64,000 nt of DNA from Borreliella afzelii (lineage in GTDB: Bacteria > Spirochaetota > Spirochaetia > Borreliales > Borreliaceae): NCBI RefSeq assembly GCF_014202295.1, contig NZ_JACHGM010000002.1, positions 347,039-411,038 on the forward strand, given 5' to 3'. The notes beneath the pieces are model-generated. The model did not search any database. It saw nothing but the letters and a program-made list of their open reading frames with translations, and was not told the DNA's origin. Below, piece by piece: positions 9,761 to 18,956 of this stretch (its first letter is position 1; the number at the start of each line of letters is the position of its first letter). Position numbers and translations under genes: made by a program.

Positions 9761-10081
9761 ATGAAAGAAGTAATTTATAGGTTTGAAAAAACTGAGGATT
9801 ATAAATTAGTTCCTGTTAATAATATTTATGGGAATGTAACTAATACGGGAGAGATTTTTTGTGATCTTGTTTTTGAGTCTACAGAGATTTCCGAAGAGAT
9901 TGCTTATACAAAAACCAAAGAAGGTGTTTTAGAAGAGGCTTCAAAAGAATTAAAACGTGGAGAAGAAGGAAAAATAGTATTAATCAACTCTTTTATAGGA
10001 ATTTCTATTACAAAGACTACTGCCAGAAATATTGCTTATTGGCTTTTAAAAAAAGTTGATGAATTAGAAGATAATGAATAG
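9761..10081 (+). CDS. Conserved hypothetical protein, 106 aa
   Basis: Not recognised. The protein is small, acidic and soluble, with no signal peptide or membrane segment. It has a beta-rich front half and a final helix (TTARNIAYWLLKKVDELEDNE). ATG 9761 is chosen because the upstream in-frame extension is hydrophobic, low in charge and unlike the body. No clear ribosome site lies before this ATG, and a -10-like TATGATAT sits only about ten bases upstream, so the message could be nearly leaderless. It overlaps the next gene by eight bases, so the two are probably translated together. Confidence 0.65.
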   Translation: MKEVIYRFEKTEDYKLVPVNNIYGNVTNTGEIFCDLVFESTEISEEIAYTKTKEGVLEEASKELKRGEEGKIVLINSFIGISITKTTARNIAYWLLKKVDELEDNE

Positions 10082-11369
10082 CAAAACATCTGAAGATAGA
10101 ATTAAGATTTATTTATCAAAACTTAGGAAGCATAGAAATAAAATTTTAAGCAAAAAGAATATTAAAAATATTATTGAAATATCAGATATTTCTGATAATG
10201 ATATTGAAAATATTGGACTTCATTTTAGAAGATCTTATGAGAGAGTCAAAAGATTTGTTGATATGGGTAAGATAGATGTTGCTTTTAGAGAGCTTGAATC
10301 TATCTATTTTTATTCTCTTCACGATAAATCAATGTTTAGTTTATTTTTTTTTCTTTTTAAAGAAATTACTGATAAGGTAAATACTAAAGAAGCCAAAAAA
10401 AAAATGATTCATGTAAGTTTACAAGCAAAAGAATTTGGAATAAGAAATGATTTGGATTTAATCGACTATTATGAATTTAAGAAATCCAAGAGCAGAATGT
10501 TAATATTAGCTTTGAGTTCCATTTTGATATTTTTTATTTCTTTGATTACTTACAGATCTTTTCAGAGTTTCATTAGTGCAAATGCAAATGGTAAAATGGA
10601 TTTAAAAGAAAAATCCATTTCTTCTTCTACATTGCAAGGCCTTCCCCCTATTACCATGGCTACAGATTTAGTAGTTGAAACCGTCAATCTTATTTCACAG
10701 CCTAAAGAATTATATTACATAGAAATAGAGGATGCTAAAGTTTTAGTGTTTGAAGATGCACATTTGTATCAGCTTAAAGCGGGGATTGTATCATCAACGC
10801 ATCCTGTGAAAAAGATTTCCTACAGAGTTACAGTTTACGATGATCTTGGCAAATCTGTGTTTAATCAGGTTTTTGACAAAGAGAGCGATTTTTCTGCAAA
10901 ATGGGGTAAAAATGTTTATATTCCAATTGATGTTATATCAAGTATACCAAGAGCTATTGATGTTAACCCTAAAAAAATAGTATTAGATATTATTGAAGTT
11001 GATTTTTTTAAGAATGTTGATGATCAAATTGGTGTAAATCTTGATTCAGATTCTTTTATATTAAAATTTAAATACATTGGAAATTATTTTAAAAAATCTT
11101 TTGGTATTTGCAAGGCAAATACTGTGATAGAAGTTTTCAATTCTTCAAAAGATGTTGTTAAGAATTTGGAGATTGAAATTGGTTATATTGATAAGGAAGG
11201 TAGGATTATTAGGTCTTTAAGACGTAAATTAATCTCTTCTTCCAATTCTTTTTTAAAATCTAAATCTAAACAGAGTTTTACAATTAGTACGATTTTCCCA
11301 AATGAGATTTATCCTACAATTGAAAAGGATTTTTCATCTATTAAAATTTTTGATGTGATAATTAAATAG
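10074..11369 (+). CDS. Conserved hypothetical single-pass membrane protein
   Basis: A 431-residue protein that I do not recognise. Residues 1-138 are charged, helical and predicted cytoplasmic. One membrane helix lies near 140-162 (RMLILALSSILIFFISLITY). The following 270 residues are beta-rich (for example ISYRVTVYDDLGKSVFNQVF) and should lie in the periplasm. The layout suggests a bitopic protein that links a cytoplasmic helical domain to a periplasmic beta domain. It overlaps the upstream gene by eight bases and converges on the LolC-like gene with a gap of about ten bases that shows no clear hairpin. Confidence 0.7.
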   Translation: MNSKTSEDRIKIYLSKLRKHRNKILSKKNIKNIIEISDISDNDIENIGLHFRRSYERVKRFVDMGKIDVAFRELESIYFYSLHDKSMFSLFFFLFKEITDKVNTKEAKKKMIHVSLQAKEFGIRNDLDLIDYYEFKKSKSRMLILALSSILIFFISLITYRSFQSFISANANGKMDLKEKSISSSTLQGLPPITMATDLVVETVNLISQPKELYYIEIEDAKVLVFEDAHLYQLKAGIVSSTHPVKKISYRVTVYDDLGKSVFNQVFDKESDFSAKWGKNVYIPIDVISSIPRAIDVNPKKIVLDIIEVDFFKNVDDQIGVNLDSDSFILKFKYIGNYFKKSFGICKANTVIEVFNSSKDVVKNLEIEIGYIDKEGRIIRSLRRKLISSSNSFLKSKSKQSFTISTIFPNEIYPTIEKDFSSIKIFDVIIK

Positions 11370-11379
11370 AGCTTTAAAA

Positions 11380-12633
11380 CTATCTCAAGATTTCTTTTTC
11401 TTTTAGATTGGAGATAATGTTAAGCGGAATCATTGTAGTTAAAATGCTTATTAGCATATATAAGCCAAGAAGTGTTAAGCTAAAGCTTAAGCTTAAATGT
11501 ATTTGAAATTCAGATACGTAATATTCTGAGTTTAATATTTCAGAATATTCTTCTCCAAATATTTTTAAAAAAAAGTTTAAAACATTATCAACAAAGTTTA
11601 TTAAATAAGATATTTTAAGTGTTAAATAATTTCCAATTATTATTCCAATTCCACAAAAGGTGGTGCTTAATGTGAGCGATATCAAAAGAAATATTATTTT
11701 TATATTTAAATTATTCATTCCAATTGATTTTAGTATTGCAATTTTCTTTTTATTTTCAAAAATAAGCATTGAAAGGGACGAGGATATATTGATACTTGCA
11801 AATATTATAATCAAAGCCATAATGAATATTAAAAGTTTTTTACTTATATCTAGATTATTGTATTTATTTAAGTAAAGTTCATAGAATGTTTTTATTTGGA
11901 ATTCTTTAAATTCAGTTTCTAAATTCTGCTTCAAGATTTCATTGTTTTTTATGGAATTTGAACTTGTTTCAACTCCAATTATGCTTTTTGAAAACTTTTT
12001 TGACATTAAATTTTCGTTTTCAAAAGAAATTAACACCAAATTATTATCAATATCTTTTAGTCCGGTTTCAATTATTCCTGAGATATTAAACTTTTTTATT
12101 CTGGGCATTATTTTATTGTTTTTTGTATTTGGAATCAAAATGTCAATTTTTTCATTGAGATTTAAATTAAGTTTATTTTTTATTTGATTTGAAATGAGTA
12201 TGGAATCCTTTTTTAAATTTTTAGCACCTTGTAGTAATTTTATTGATTTGTTTTCCAATATGAATTTATTTTCTATTGCTCTTATTAATACACCTTGTTT
12301 TTTATTATTTCCAATAATTCCATAAGTTCTTTTCTCAAAAAAATAATTTAAATCTTTGTAATTATATTTTTTTTTAAATGAGTCTAATCTGTCTTTTAGT
12401 TGATGAGTTTTATTTGTGTCATTATATTCTATTTGCGTGGAAAATCCTTCACTTTCAATATATTTATTAATAGTAGAAGTCATAATATTACTAGACATAT
12501 AGTAGACAATAATTAATGGGATCATTACTAAACTTAATGATATTCCAGAACCTATTAAAGCTATTTTATTTGTTGAATTTTTAAAAATTATATACGCAAT
12601 TTTTGTAATTTCTGTTAGCTTTAAAAGCATCAT
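11380..12633 (-). CDS. lolC: Lipoprotein-releasing ABC transporter permease (LolC/LolE family)
   Basis: One of two FtsX/MacB-type permeases flanking a LolD-like ATPase. Together they would extract lipoproteins from the inner membrane for transfer to the outer membrane. The 417-residue protein has one N-terminal membrane helix (about 23-50), a periplasmic domain of over 200 residues, and three C-terminal helices beginning near KKLLIFIMALIIIFASINIS. This is the standard 1+3 layout. The cytoplasmic loop KKKIAILKSIGMN is the family's ATPase-contacting segment. Its start overlaps the lolD stop by four bases. Whether it is the LolC or LolE counterpart cannot be decided by eye. Borrelia carries many outer-membrane lipoproteins, which fits the role. 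Confidence 0.87.
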   Translation of the reverse strand: MMLLKLTEITKIAYIIFKNSTNKIALIGSGISLSLVMIPLIIVYYMSSNIMTSTINKYIESEGFSTQIEYNDTNKTHQLKDRLDSFKKKYNYKDLNYFFEKRTYGIIGNNKKQGVLIRAIENKFILENKSIKLLQGAKNLKKDSILISNQIKNKLNLNLNEKIDILIPNTKNNKIMPRIKKFNISGIIETGLKDIDNNLVLISFENENLMSKKFSKSIIGVETSSNSIKNNEILKQNLETEFKEFQIKTFYELYLNKYNNLDISKKLLIFIMALIIIFASINISSSLSMLIFENKKKIAILKSIGMNNLNIKIIFLLISLTLSTTFCGIGIIIGNYLTLKISYLINFVDNVLNFFLKIFGEEYSEILNSEYYVSEFQIHLSLSFSLTLLGLYMLISILTTMIPLNIISNLKEKEILR

Positions 12634-13310
12634 AGTTTTTTTAATGTCCTATCTTTGAATTCATATTTTGAATCTGCTTTGTTTGCAAATTGCGGATTAT
12701 GACTAACTAGTATTAAGGTTTTTTTAAAATTTTTTGCTGTATTGATGAGTAGATTTTCTACAGTTTTAGCTGTACTTAAGTCTAAATTTCCCGTAGGTTC
12801 ATCACACAAGATTATATTAGGTTCATTGATTAACGCTCTAGCAATAGCAACCCTTTGTGATTCGCCTCCTGAGAGCTCTGAAGGATAATGTTTTGCTCTG
12901 TTTTCTATTTTTAGTATTTTCATTAGATCTAGAGCTTTTTTATTTATTGTGTTCTTTGTTTCTTGGCCTGAGATAATTTTAGGTAGAATTATATTTTCAA
13001 TTACATTAAACTCATTTATTAAGTTATAATTTTGGAATACCAAGCCTATTTGTTTGTTTTTATACAAACTTAATGTTTTTTCATTGGCATTTTTCAAATA
13101 TATTCCACACGATATTATCTCTCCAGAATCTATTTTATCAATTCCTGAAATCATATTAAAAAGAGTTGATTTTCCACAACCACTTTTTCCCTGGATTGAA
13201 ATAAATTCACCTTTTGTTACAGTTAAGTTTAAATTTTCTATTACTTGAATTTTTGTTTTATTTTTTTTGTATGCTTTACAAAGATTTTTTATAATTAATA
13301 TATTTTCCAT
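12630..13310 (-). CDS. lolD: Lipoprotein-releasing ABC transporter ATP-binding protein
   Basis: The ATPase of the LolCDE-type exporter. Walker A is GKSGCGKST, the Q-loop lies at VFQNYNLI, the signature is LSGGESQRVAIARAL, Walker B is IILCDEPTGNLD, and the switch histidine is in VSHNP. These are all features of the MacB/LolD/FtsE branch. It lies between two FtsX-type permeases in a tight minus-strand operon. I use ATG 13310, because family members begin a few residues before the KNLCKAY strand; an in-frame ATG at 13322 would add four residues and overlap the upstream gene. Neither start has a strong ribosome site, so translational coupling is likely. Confidence 0.92.
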   Translation of the reverse strand: MENILIIKNLCKAYKKNKTKIQVIENLNLTVTKGEFISIQGKSGCGKSTLFNMISGIDKIDSGEIISCGIYLKNANEKTLSLYKNKQIGLVFQNYNLINEFNVIENIILPKIISGQETKNTINKKALDLMKILKIENRAKHYPSELSGGESQRVAIARALINEPNIILCDEPTGNLDLSTAKTVENLLINTAKNFKKTLILVSHNPQFANKADSKYEFKDRTLKKL

Positions 13311-13311
13311 T

Positions 13312-14565
13312 TTAAGATCCATTTATAGTTTCAATGTTTTTTTGACTTCCAATTTTTTTTGTTGCTTTCATGCTTGAATATATTGTAGAAAAGCATGCAA
13401 AACAGAAAGTAAATGCTAAATCGCTTAAAAATAATTTAGGAGTAATTATATTTTTTACTATTTGTATTTTAATGCCTTCTATTTCTAAAGCAAATATTTG
13501 ATTTAGAAAATTTATTAAAGTGTTTACCAGATTGTCAATTATTTTTAAAATTTCATTTATATTCAAAGAAATTGAAATCCCCAGTATCAAACCAAGAAGT
13601 CCCCCTATGGTGCAGATTATTATTGAGTGAATAATAAAAATTTGTTTTATTTTTTTTATTCTAAGCCCCATGGCTAATAGTATTGAAATAGCTTTATTTT
13701 TGTTTATTATTATTCTTTTTTGTAGATAATATGAATTAACGGCAATAACAATGAAAATGCTTGCTAAAATAATTAACATTGTATTTCGTTCTATTTTTAA
13801 TGTTTTATAGAATTCTTTATTGTATTCATTCCAAGTTTTTACTTTAATTTTTGGATTAATAGCTTTGATTTTTTCAATTAATTTATTGCTTGGATTTAAA
13901 TTAGTTGTTTTTATTTGGTAATTAATGCTAGAATTACGTAAAACTTTATTTTTAATAAAATAGTCTATATTCATAAAAATTAAAGTTTCATTTATTTTTG
14001 CATAATTACTTTTGAAAATTGATTTTATTTTAAAGTTTTTTATATCATTTTCTAATGATATAAAGTTTTTTATTTCATCAATGATTATTAATCCTAAGTC
14101 GTCATTTTCGAATAAGTTGAAATTGTAAGAGAGTATATTTCCAATAATGATTTCATTGTCTTTAAGATCCAATTCAGCTTTTTCAAGGCCTGTAAATGAA
14201 ATAAAATTTTGGTCTTTTTTAAGATCTTGAATATCAATTGCAATGATATTCAAAATAGTTGGATAATAATAATTTTGAATTCCAATACCTTGTGTTTCGT
14301 ACATTTTATTTATATGGTTTATTCCCTCAATCTTTTTAATTTTCTTGAGTTCTTCTTGAGTAAGTTCATTTTCTATTTTTAAATTTCCACTTTCTACATT
14401 TGTAATGCTAAGGAAAAAATCGTTTTGAAAACCATTCATGATTGATATTGTTAGGATAATTATTATTTCACCTAAAGCAATACTTAATATTATTACAATT
14501 GTGAGAGCCAGGCTATTTTTTTCTTCCAGTATTAATCTTTTAAGCAAAAAATTTCTTATACCCAT
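13312..14565 (-). CDS. lolE: Lipoprotein-releasing ABC transporter permease (LolC/LolE family)
   Basis: Second FtsX-type permease of the LolCDE-like system, 417 residues. One membrane helix lies near 17-40 (LALTIVIILSIALGEIIIIL), followed by a large periplasmic domain and three C-terminal helices starting near TMLIILASIFIVIAVNSYY. The sequence after the first helix, SIMNGFQNDFFLSI, matches the LolC/E pattern MNGFQ. The cytoplasmic loop KNKAISILLAMGL corresponds to the ATPase-coupling loop. It shares length and layout with the gene at 11380-12633 but is clearly diverged from it. It follows the hypothetical/ftsY stretch of the operon without any gap that could hold a terminator. Confidence 0.87.
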   Translation of the reverse strand: MGIRNFLLKRLILEEKNSLALTIVIILSIALGEIIIILTISIMNGFQNDFFLSITNVESGNLKIENELTQEELKKIKKIEGINHINKMYETQGIGIQNYYYPTILNIIAIDIQDLKKDQNFISFTGLEKAELDLKDNEIIIGNILSYNFNLFENDDLGLIIIDEIKNFISLENDIKNFKIKSIFKSNYAKINETLIFMNIDYFIKNKVLRNSSINYQIKTTNLNPSNKLIEKIKAINPKIKVKTWNEYNKEFYKTLKIERNTMLIILASIFIVIAVNSYYLQKRIIINKNKAISILLAMGLRIKKIKQIFIIHSIIICTIGGLLGLILGISISLNINEILKIIDNLVNTLINFLNQIFALEIEGIKIQIVKNIITPKLFLSDLAFTFCFACFSTIYSSMKATKKIGSQKNIETINGS

Positions 14566-15594
14566 TTAATTTGTTCCTATTGGTTTTTCTTCGGTGACTT
14601 TTCCATTTTTGTGTTTTACTCTAAGAGCGGGGGTTTTATTGTAGTAAATTTCTTCTTCATATTCATTATCATTGTGGTATTCGGTTTTTAGATAAATTGT
14701 ATCGTTTTCATAAATTTTTTTGCTTTTTAATTGGTTGTCTTGGTTATATTCATATTCAATTTTAGTATTGGTGTATTGGTCTTTATCCTTTTCTTTAGTG
14801 CTTTGAAGAATCATCATATCAGATGAGTTGTATTGAAAATCATTTATTTTTATAAGTTCATTATTTTTATATATCTCTTCTTTAATTAGGTTGTTTCCTT
14901 GATAGGTAGATATAATTTTTGAATTTTCTTCTTCAAAAATATTTACTGTTTTTTGTTCATCTAAATATTGGTTTTTTTCTTTAGATTTTATTTTATTATT
15001 AACAATTATTGCGCTGTCTAAACTTCTTTTTTTGTCGTCATATTTTATCACTTTTGTTGTTGATTTTTTGATGTCAAAATATGTAGATTTTATGTCGCCA
15101 TTAATTCCATAGTTCCAAATTTGAAAATCCGATCCTGTTATTTTTAGTAATTTGCCATTTTCATCTTTAGAATAATAGATTGATTTTGGTTTTTGGTTTT
15201 TGGTTTTTAAATTTTTGGATATTAAGTTGCCGTTTTCATAATAGTAATTTACTGTTTCAAGAATTTTTCCTTTGTTGCCATATTCAATTTCTTGTATTTT
15301 ATTATTTAAATTGTCGTAAATTTCTTCTTTTCTTTTTGTATCTTTTGTATCATAATATGTGATTTTTCTTGTGTTTTCTATGATTTGAATTGTCTTGTAT
15401 TTTATTAAATTATTTTCTTTATATAAGTAGAGTTTTTCAATATCATCAATAAAATAATATTCAATGTAAAATCCCGTTTTTGGTTTTTCGTTTAATTTTT
15501 GGTATTTATTGAAAAATACATCGGATGCAAAATAGCTTTTTGCATAAATAATTTGTGGTATAAATAGAAGAAGTATTAATTGGTTTTTTTTCAT
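14566..15594 (-). CDS. Conserved hypothetical exported protein with MORN/RHS-like strand repeats
   Basis: A 342-residue protein with a probable signal peptide (MKKNQLILLLFIPQIIYAKS). The mature part is built of short beta-hairpin units with tyrosine, asparagine and glycine at turns (YYYENGNLISKNL, EYGNKGKILETV, QGNNLIKEEIYKNNELI). These resemble the antitoxin/MORN_2 or RHS-like repeats found in many spirochaete exported proteins. There are no catalytic motifs. It sits between ftsY (four-base overlap) and the Lol permease on the same strand, so it is probably expressed with the secretion genes. A periplasmic or surface structural role is only inferred. Confidence 0.7.
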   Translation of the reverse strand: MKKNQLILLLFIPQIIYAKSYFASDVFFNKYQKLNEKPKTGFYIEYYFIDDIEKLYLYKENNLIKYKTIQIIENTRKITYYDTKDTKRKEEIYDNLNNKIQEIEYGNKGKILETVNYYYENGNLISKNLKTKNQKPKSIYYSKDENGKLLKITGSDFQIWNYGINGDIKSTYFDIKKSTTKVIKYDDKKRSLDSAIIVNNKIKSKEKNQYLDEQKTVNIFEEENSKIISTYQGNNLIKEEIYKNNELIKINDFQYNSSDMMILQSTKEKDKDQYTNTKIEYEYNQDNQLKSKKIYENDTIYLKTEYHNDNEYEEEIYYNKTPALRVKHKNGKVTEEKPIGTN

Positions 15595-16436
15595 AGCAAT
15601 TTATTAAGATATTCATTGATATCAAATTCTTTAATGTCTTCTAGTTTTTCTCCAAATGTAGTAAAGTATATAGGTTTTTTAAGAATTTTTGAAATATTTA
15701 TTATTGCACCTGCTCGGGAGGATGAATCAAGTTTTGTGATTATTATTCCGTCTATTTCTATTGCTTTATTAAAAATTTCTGCTTGGCTATTTGTATTTTT
15801 CCCAATAGTAGAATCGATTACAAGTATTTTTTGATAGTTTATATTGGTGTTTTTTATTTGCTTTAATATTACATTGTTTATTTTTTGAAGCTCTTTTATT
15901 AAATTTTCTTTATTTTGTAATCTTCCGGCTGTATCAATAATTAATGCATCGTAATTTTTAAGTTTAGCGCTTGAGATGCTGTCGAATATTACAGCTGATG
16001 GATCGCTTCCTTGGTTTTGAGATATTATTCTGATTCCGATTTGTTCGCCATAAATTTTCATTTGTTCAATTGCGGCTGCTCTAAATGTATCAGCAGCTGA
16101 TATTAATATATTTTTACCTTCATTTTTTAATTTATTTGCAAGTTTTGCTATGCTTGATGTTTTTCCAATTCCATTTATACCAACTATTAACAAAATGTTT
16201 AATTTATTATTTTCTAGAGTAAATTTTTTTGTGTTGATATAATCACTTAAAAGTTCTTTTAGTTTTTCAATAATAGTTTTTTCGTTTTTATTTTTTTCTT
16301 TTGTTAATTTGTTTATTATTTCTATTACAATTTCATTATTAATGTCTGATTCTAATAAAATGTCTTCTAAGTTTTCAATAACATTTTCTTGTTCTTTGTT
16401 TTTAAATAAATTTTTTATTTTTTTAAAAATGCCCAA
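15591..16436 (-). CDS. ftsY: Signal recognition particle receptor FtsY (NG domain)
   Basis: FtsY docks the SRP-ribosome complex at the membrane through a GTPase heterodimer with Ffh. This 281-residue form is almost only the NG domain; the acidic A domain of E. coli FtsY is absent. Visible motifs are the N-domain LEDILLESDI, G1 GINGIGKTSSIAKLA, the insertion-box DTFRAAAIEQM, G3 DTAGR and G4 TKLD. Two conserved segments are altered. TTT after the P-loop lysine is TSS, and the usual DGTAKGG after TKL is DSSSRAG. All domain parts are in order with no frame break, so I regard it as a diverged but real FtsY. It overlaps the next gene by four bases. Confidence 0.92.
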   Translation of the reverse strand: MGIFKKIKNLFKNKEQENVIENLEDILLESDINNEIVIEIINKLTKEKNKNEKTIIEKLKELLSDYINTKKFTLENNKLNILLIVGINGIGKTSSIAKLANKLKNEGKNILISAADTFRAAAIEQMKIYGEQIGIRIISQNQGSDPSAVIFDSISSAKLKNYDALIIDTAGRLQNKENLIKELQKINNVILKQIKNTNINYQKILVIDSTIGKNTNSQAEIFNKAIEIDGIIITKLDSSSRAGAIINISKILKKPIYFTTFGEKLEDIKEFDINEYLNKLL

Positions 16437-16472
16437 AAGTTTGTTCTCCTATTTTGTTTTTAATTGTTAAAT

Positions 16473-17882
16473 CTATTCTCCTAGATTTGCTTCTTTAATA
16501 TATTCTACTAAATGAGTTATTAATGAAATAAAGCTGCCAATAGTTAAAGTGATGCCTGCTCCAAATAGAAATGTTGCAGTCATTTGTTCTGCTTTTGCCA
16601 TATAAACATCCCCAGCTGTTAAATTTTTGTTGATAAAGTGATTGCCAGTTATTTTGTAAAGTGCTTCGGAATTGTTAAGTAATGTTCCTGCAAAAATGGT
16701 TCCTATTGTGCTTAATGTAAAAACAGCCAGATTAATATAAAATTTATCTCTTGTATTGCTAAGTCTATTTTTACTAGTTTTTATCATTTCTATATTTACT
16801 TGATCTTCTTCTTTATTTATTAGCTTGAATTTATCTTTATATCCTTCAGATTTAAGCAAAATGATGTCTTGATTTTCTGGTTTTTCAATTTCAATTGGGG
16901 TTTCTCCCATAAATATGCCTTTTTTAAAAACCTTAGATTTTACATTGCTTGTAATCTCTACTTTTTTAGAGATTGTTCTTTTTAGGTTAATATTTAATAT
17001 TATTGAATCTGCATTTTTTACCTTTTTTTTAATAGAGTAGTTTTCGAAATTTGTACTTGTGATTTGTATTTCAATTTCTTTGTTTGGGATTTTTGAAATG
17101 TCAAAAATATTATCGTAATAGATTCCTTTTGAAACAAATTTTTCATTGATATAGATTTTTGCATCGGGGTTGTTTTTAACGTTAATGTTGATTTTTAAAA
17201 ATTCTCTGCCTAATATTTCTTTGAAACTGTGTTTTGTGATTGTATCTGCAATTTCATTAACAGAAGATGATGTTTTAAATACTTCTTTTTTGCTCTCAAT
17301 TTTTTCAGGAGTGATGTTGCTAATTTCTAGTAAATAATAATTTTCTATTTTTTTCAGGTCAATATAGTTAATAAAAAATAATTCTTCTCTTATGAAAAAT
17401 TCTTTATTGAAATTTGAGATATTTGTTTGTTCTTTGATTTTTTTATGTTTTACTTTTAGTTTGTTTAGATTGTTAAGATATTCTGCAAATCTTTTTTTTT
17501 TGCTGTTAATGTTTTCAATATTTTTTTTAAGCTCATCAATTTTGGTTTTTGTGTCATGTTTTTCTTTTGCGGTTATTATGTTTTGCAGTTTTTTTTTATC
17601 CATTTCGTTTTTTAATTTGCTAATTTCAATTTCTGTTTTTATTATATCTTGATTTATATAAATATCTTCAATGATATTCTTGTCATCATTGTCTACGATA
17701 TGTTCTGTTATTTTGTCATAGATTTTGTCCAATTGTTTTTCAATGCCTTTTTTAAGGTCAATATTTTCTTTTTTTGTATTAATGATATAAGAAAAGTTGT
17801 ATTCGATATTACCTTGAGAATGTATTTTGTATATTGTAAAAATTAGTAACGGTATTACTAGTGTTAGTTTAAGCTTTTCCAT
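16473..17882 (-). CDS. Conserved hypothetical envelope protein with coiled coil and PEGA-like domain
   Basis: A 469-residue protein with an N-terminal signal or anchor (KLTLVIPLLIFTIYKIHSQG). A lysine- and glutamate-rich coiled coil spans about residues 70-170. Beta segments around 245-360 resemble PEGA or carboxypeptidase-like surface domains (KIYINEKFVSKGIYY; KVFKKGIFMGETPIEIEKPE). Two membrane helices lie near the C-terminus (INLAVFTLSTIGTIFAGTL and ATFLFGAGITLTIGSFISL). It overlaps the prfB end by 19 bases and is 36 bases before ftsY. Function unknown. The layout suggests an inner-membrane protein with an extended periplasmic region. PEGA domains also occur in the protein at 58001-59464. 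Confidence 0.68.
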   Translation of the reverse strand: MEKLKLTLVIPLLIFTIYKIHSQGNIEYNFSYIINTKKENIDLKKGIEKQLDKIYDKITEHIVDNDDKNIIEDIYINQDIIKTEIEISKLKNEMDKKKLQNIITAKEKHDTKTKIDELKKNIENINSKKKRFAEYLNNLNKLKVKHKKIKEQTNISNFNKEFFIREELFFINYIDLKKIENYYLLEISNITPEKIESKKEVFKTSSSVNEIADTITKHSFKEILGREFLKININVKNNPDAKIYINEKFVSKGIYYDNIFDISKIPNKEIEIQITSTNFENYSIKKKVKNADSIILNINLKRTISKKVEITSNVKSKVFKKGIFMGETPIEIEKPENQDIILLKSEGYKDKFKLINKEEDQVNIEMIKTSKNRLSNTRDKFYINLAVFTLSTIGTIFAGTLLNNSEALYKITGNHFINKNLTAGDVYMAKAEQMTATFLFGAGITLTIGSFISLITHLVEYIKEANLGE

Positions 17883-18941
17883 TTTAAATACTCTTCTATG
17901 AAATTATCTATATTGCCGTCCATAACCGAAGTGATGTTTGAATTTTCAAATTTTGTTCTATGATCTTTTACCAAATTGTAAGGCTGAAATACGTAAGATC
18001 TTATTTGGTTGCCCCAAGAAATTTCTTTTTTTGTGTCTTGCTTGGATTTGTTTTTTTCATCTTCTTTATTCTTATAGTATTCGTAAAGTCTTGATTTTAA
18101 AACTTTCATTGCCATATCTTTGTTTTTGTGTTGACTTCGGTCGCTTTGGGATTGAGTGACTATTCCTGTTTCAATGTGAGTTATTCTTACAGCAGAAGAT
18201 GTTTTGTTGACATGTTGTCCTCCGGCTCCCGATGCTCTGTATGTATCAATTCTTATATCTTCTGGTTTGATTATTATTTCTATTTTTTCATCAATAACAG
18301 GGTCAATAAATACCGATGCAAAAGAGGTATGTCTTTTTTTAGCAGCATCAAACGGAGAAATTCTTATAAGACGATGTATCCCGACCTCACTTTTTAACAG
18401 TCCATAAGCATATTCACCTTTGATTTCTATTGTAACAGATTTGATTCCACCTTCTGCTTCAAGCAAATCAATAAGTTCTGTTTTGTATTTTTTTCTCTCA
18501 GCATATCTTGAATACATTCTGTAAAGCATTGCAACCCAGTCACATGCTTCAGTGCCTCCAGCACCAGAATGAATAGTTAAAAAAGCGTCATTTGCGTCAA
18601 GTTCTTCTTTAAAGTAAGAAATTGTGAGTAAATCTTTGTACTGTTTTTCAAGTACATTAAATTCGATTTCCAAGCTACTAATATCTTTTTCATTTTCAAT
18701 AATCTCACACAGATCGCTTAAGTCTTTGATTTTGTTGATTAGCCCTACCCATGGATCAATTTTGTTTTTTAAGATACTTTGAGCTTTAATAACTTCTTGG
18801 GCTCTTTTAGGGTCATTCCAAAAATTTTTCTGGTTTATTTCTTTCTCATATTTTTCGATTTTAGCTTGAATTTCTTTTTTGTCAAAGTTTCCTCCAAATG
18901 TCTTCGGCTTGTTTAAACAATGTATTTATTTTTTCTTTCAT
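17864..18941 (-). CDS. prfB: Peptide chain release factor 2 with programmed +1 frameshift
   Basis: RF2 ends translation at UGA and UAA codons. Two frames must be joined. ATG 18941 opens 19 codons ending ...WRKL, then an in-frame TGA at 18884-18882 followed by C. Reading resumes one base on, as GAC 18883, and runs to 17864, giving 358 residues, the normal RF2 length. The frameshift site has the canonical CTT TGA C with a Shine-Dalgarno-like GGAGG just upstream. RF2 is identified by the SPF tripeptide (RISPFDAAK) and the peptidyl-hydrolysis motif GGQ in SGAGGQHVNKTSSAVRITH. Low RF2 lets the ribosome slip and make more RF2. A start within the second frame near 18673 would give a truncated protein and is wrong. 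Confidence 0.96.
18881..18896 (-). promoter_or_regulatory. RF2 programmed +1 frameshift site
   Basis: On the minus strand the bases read TGGAGGAAACTTTGAC: an internal Shine-Dalgarno-like GGAGG, a three-base spacer, the slippery CTT, stop TGA and C. This is the standard autoregulatory element of bacterial prfB. It decides RF2 output according to the RF2 level itself. Confidence 0.95.
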
Positions 18942-18956
18942 TTTTATTTCTCGCTA

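Noticed and set aside
17864..18673. A 269-residue prfB starting in the second frame only
   Set aside because: The missing N-terminal part is encoded upstream and joined by the programmed frameshift.
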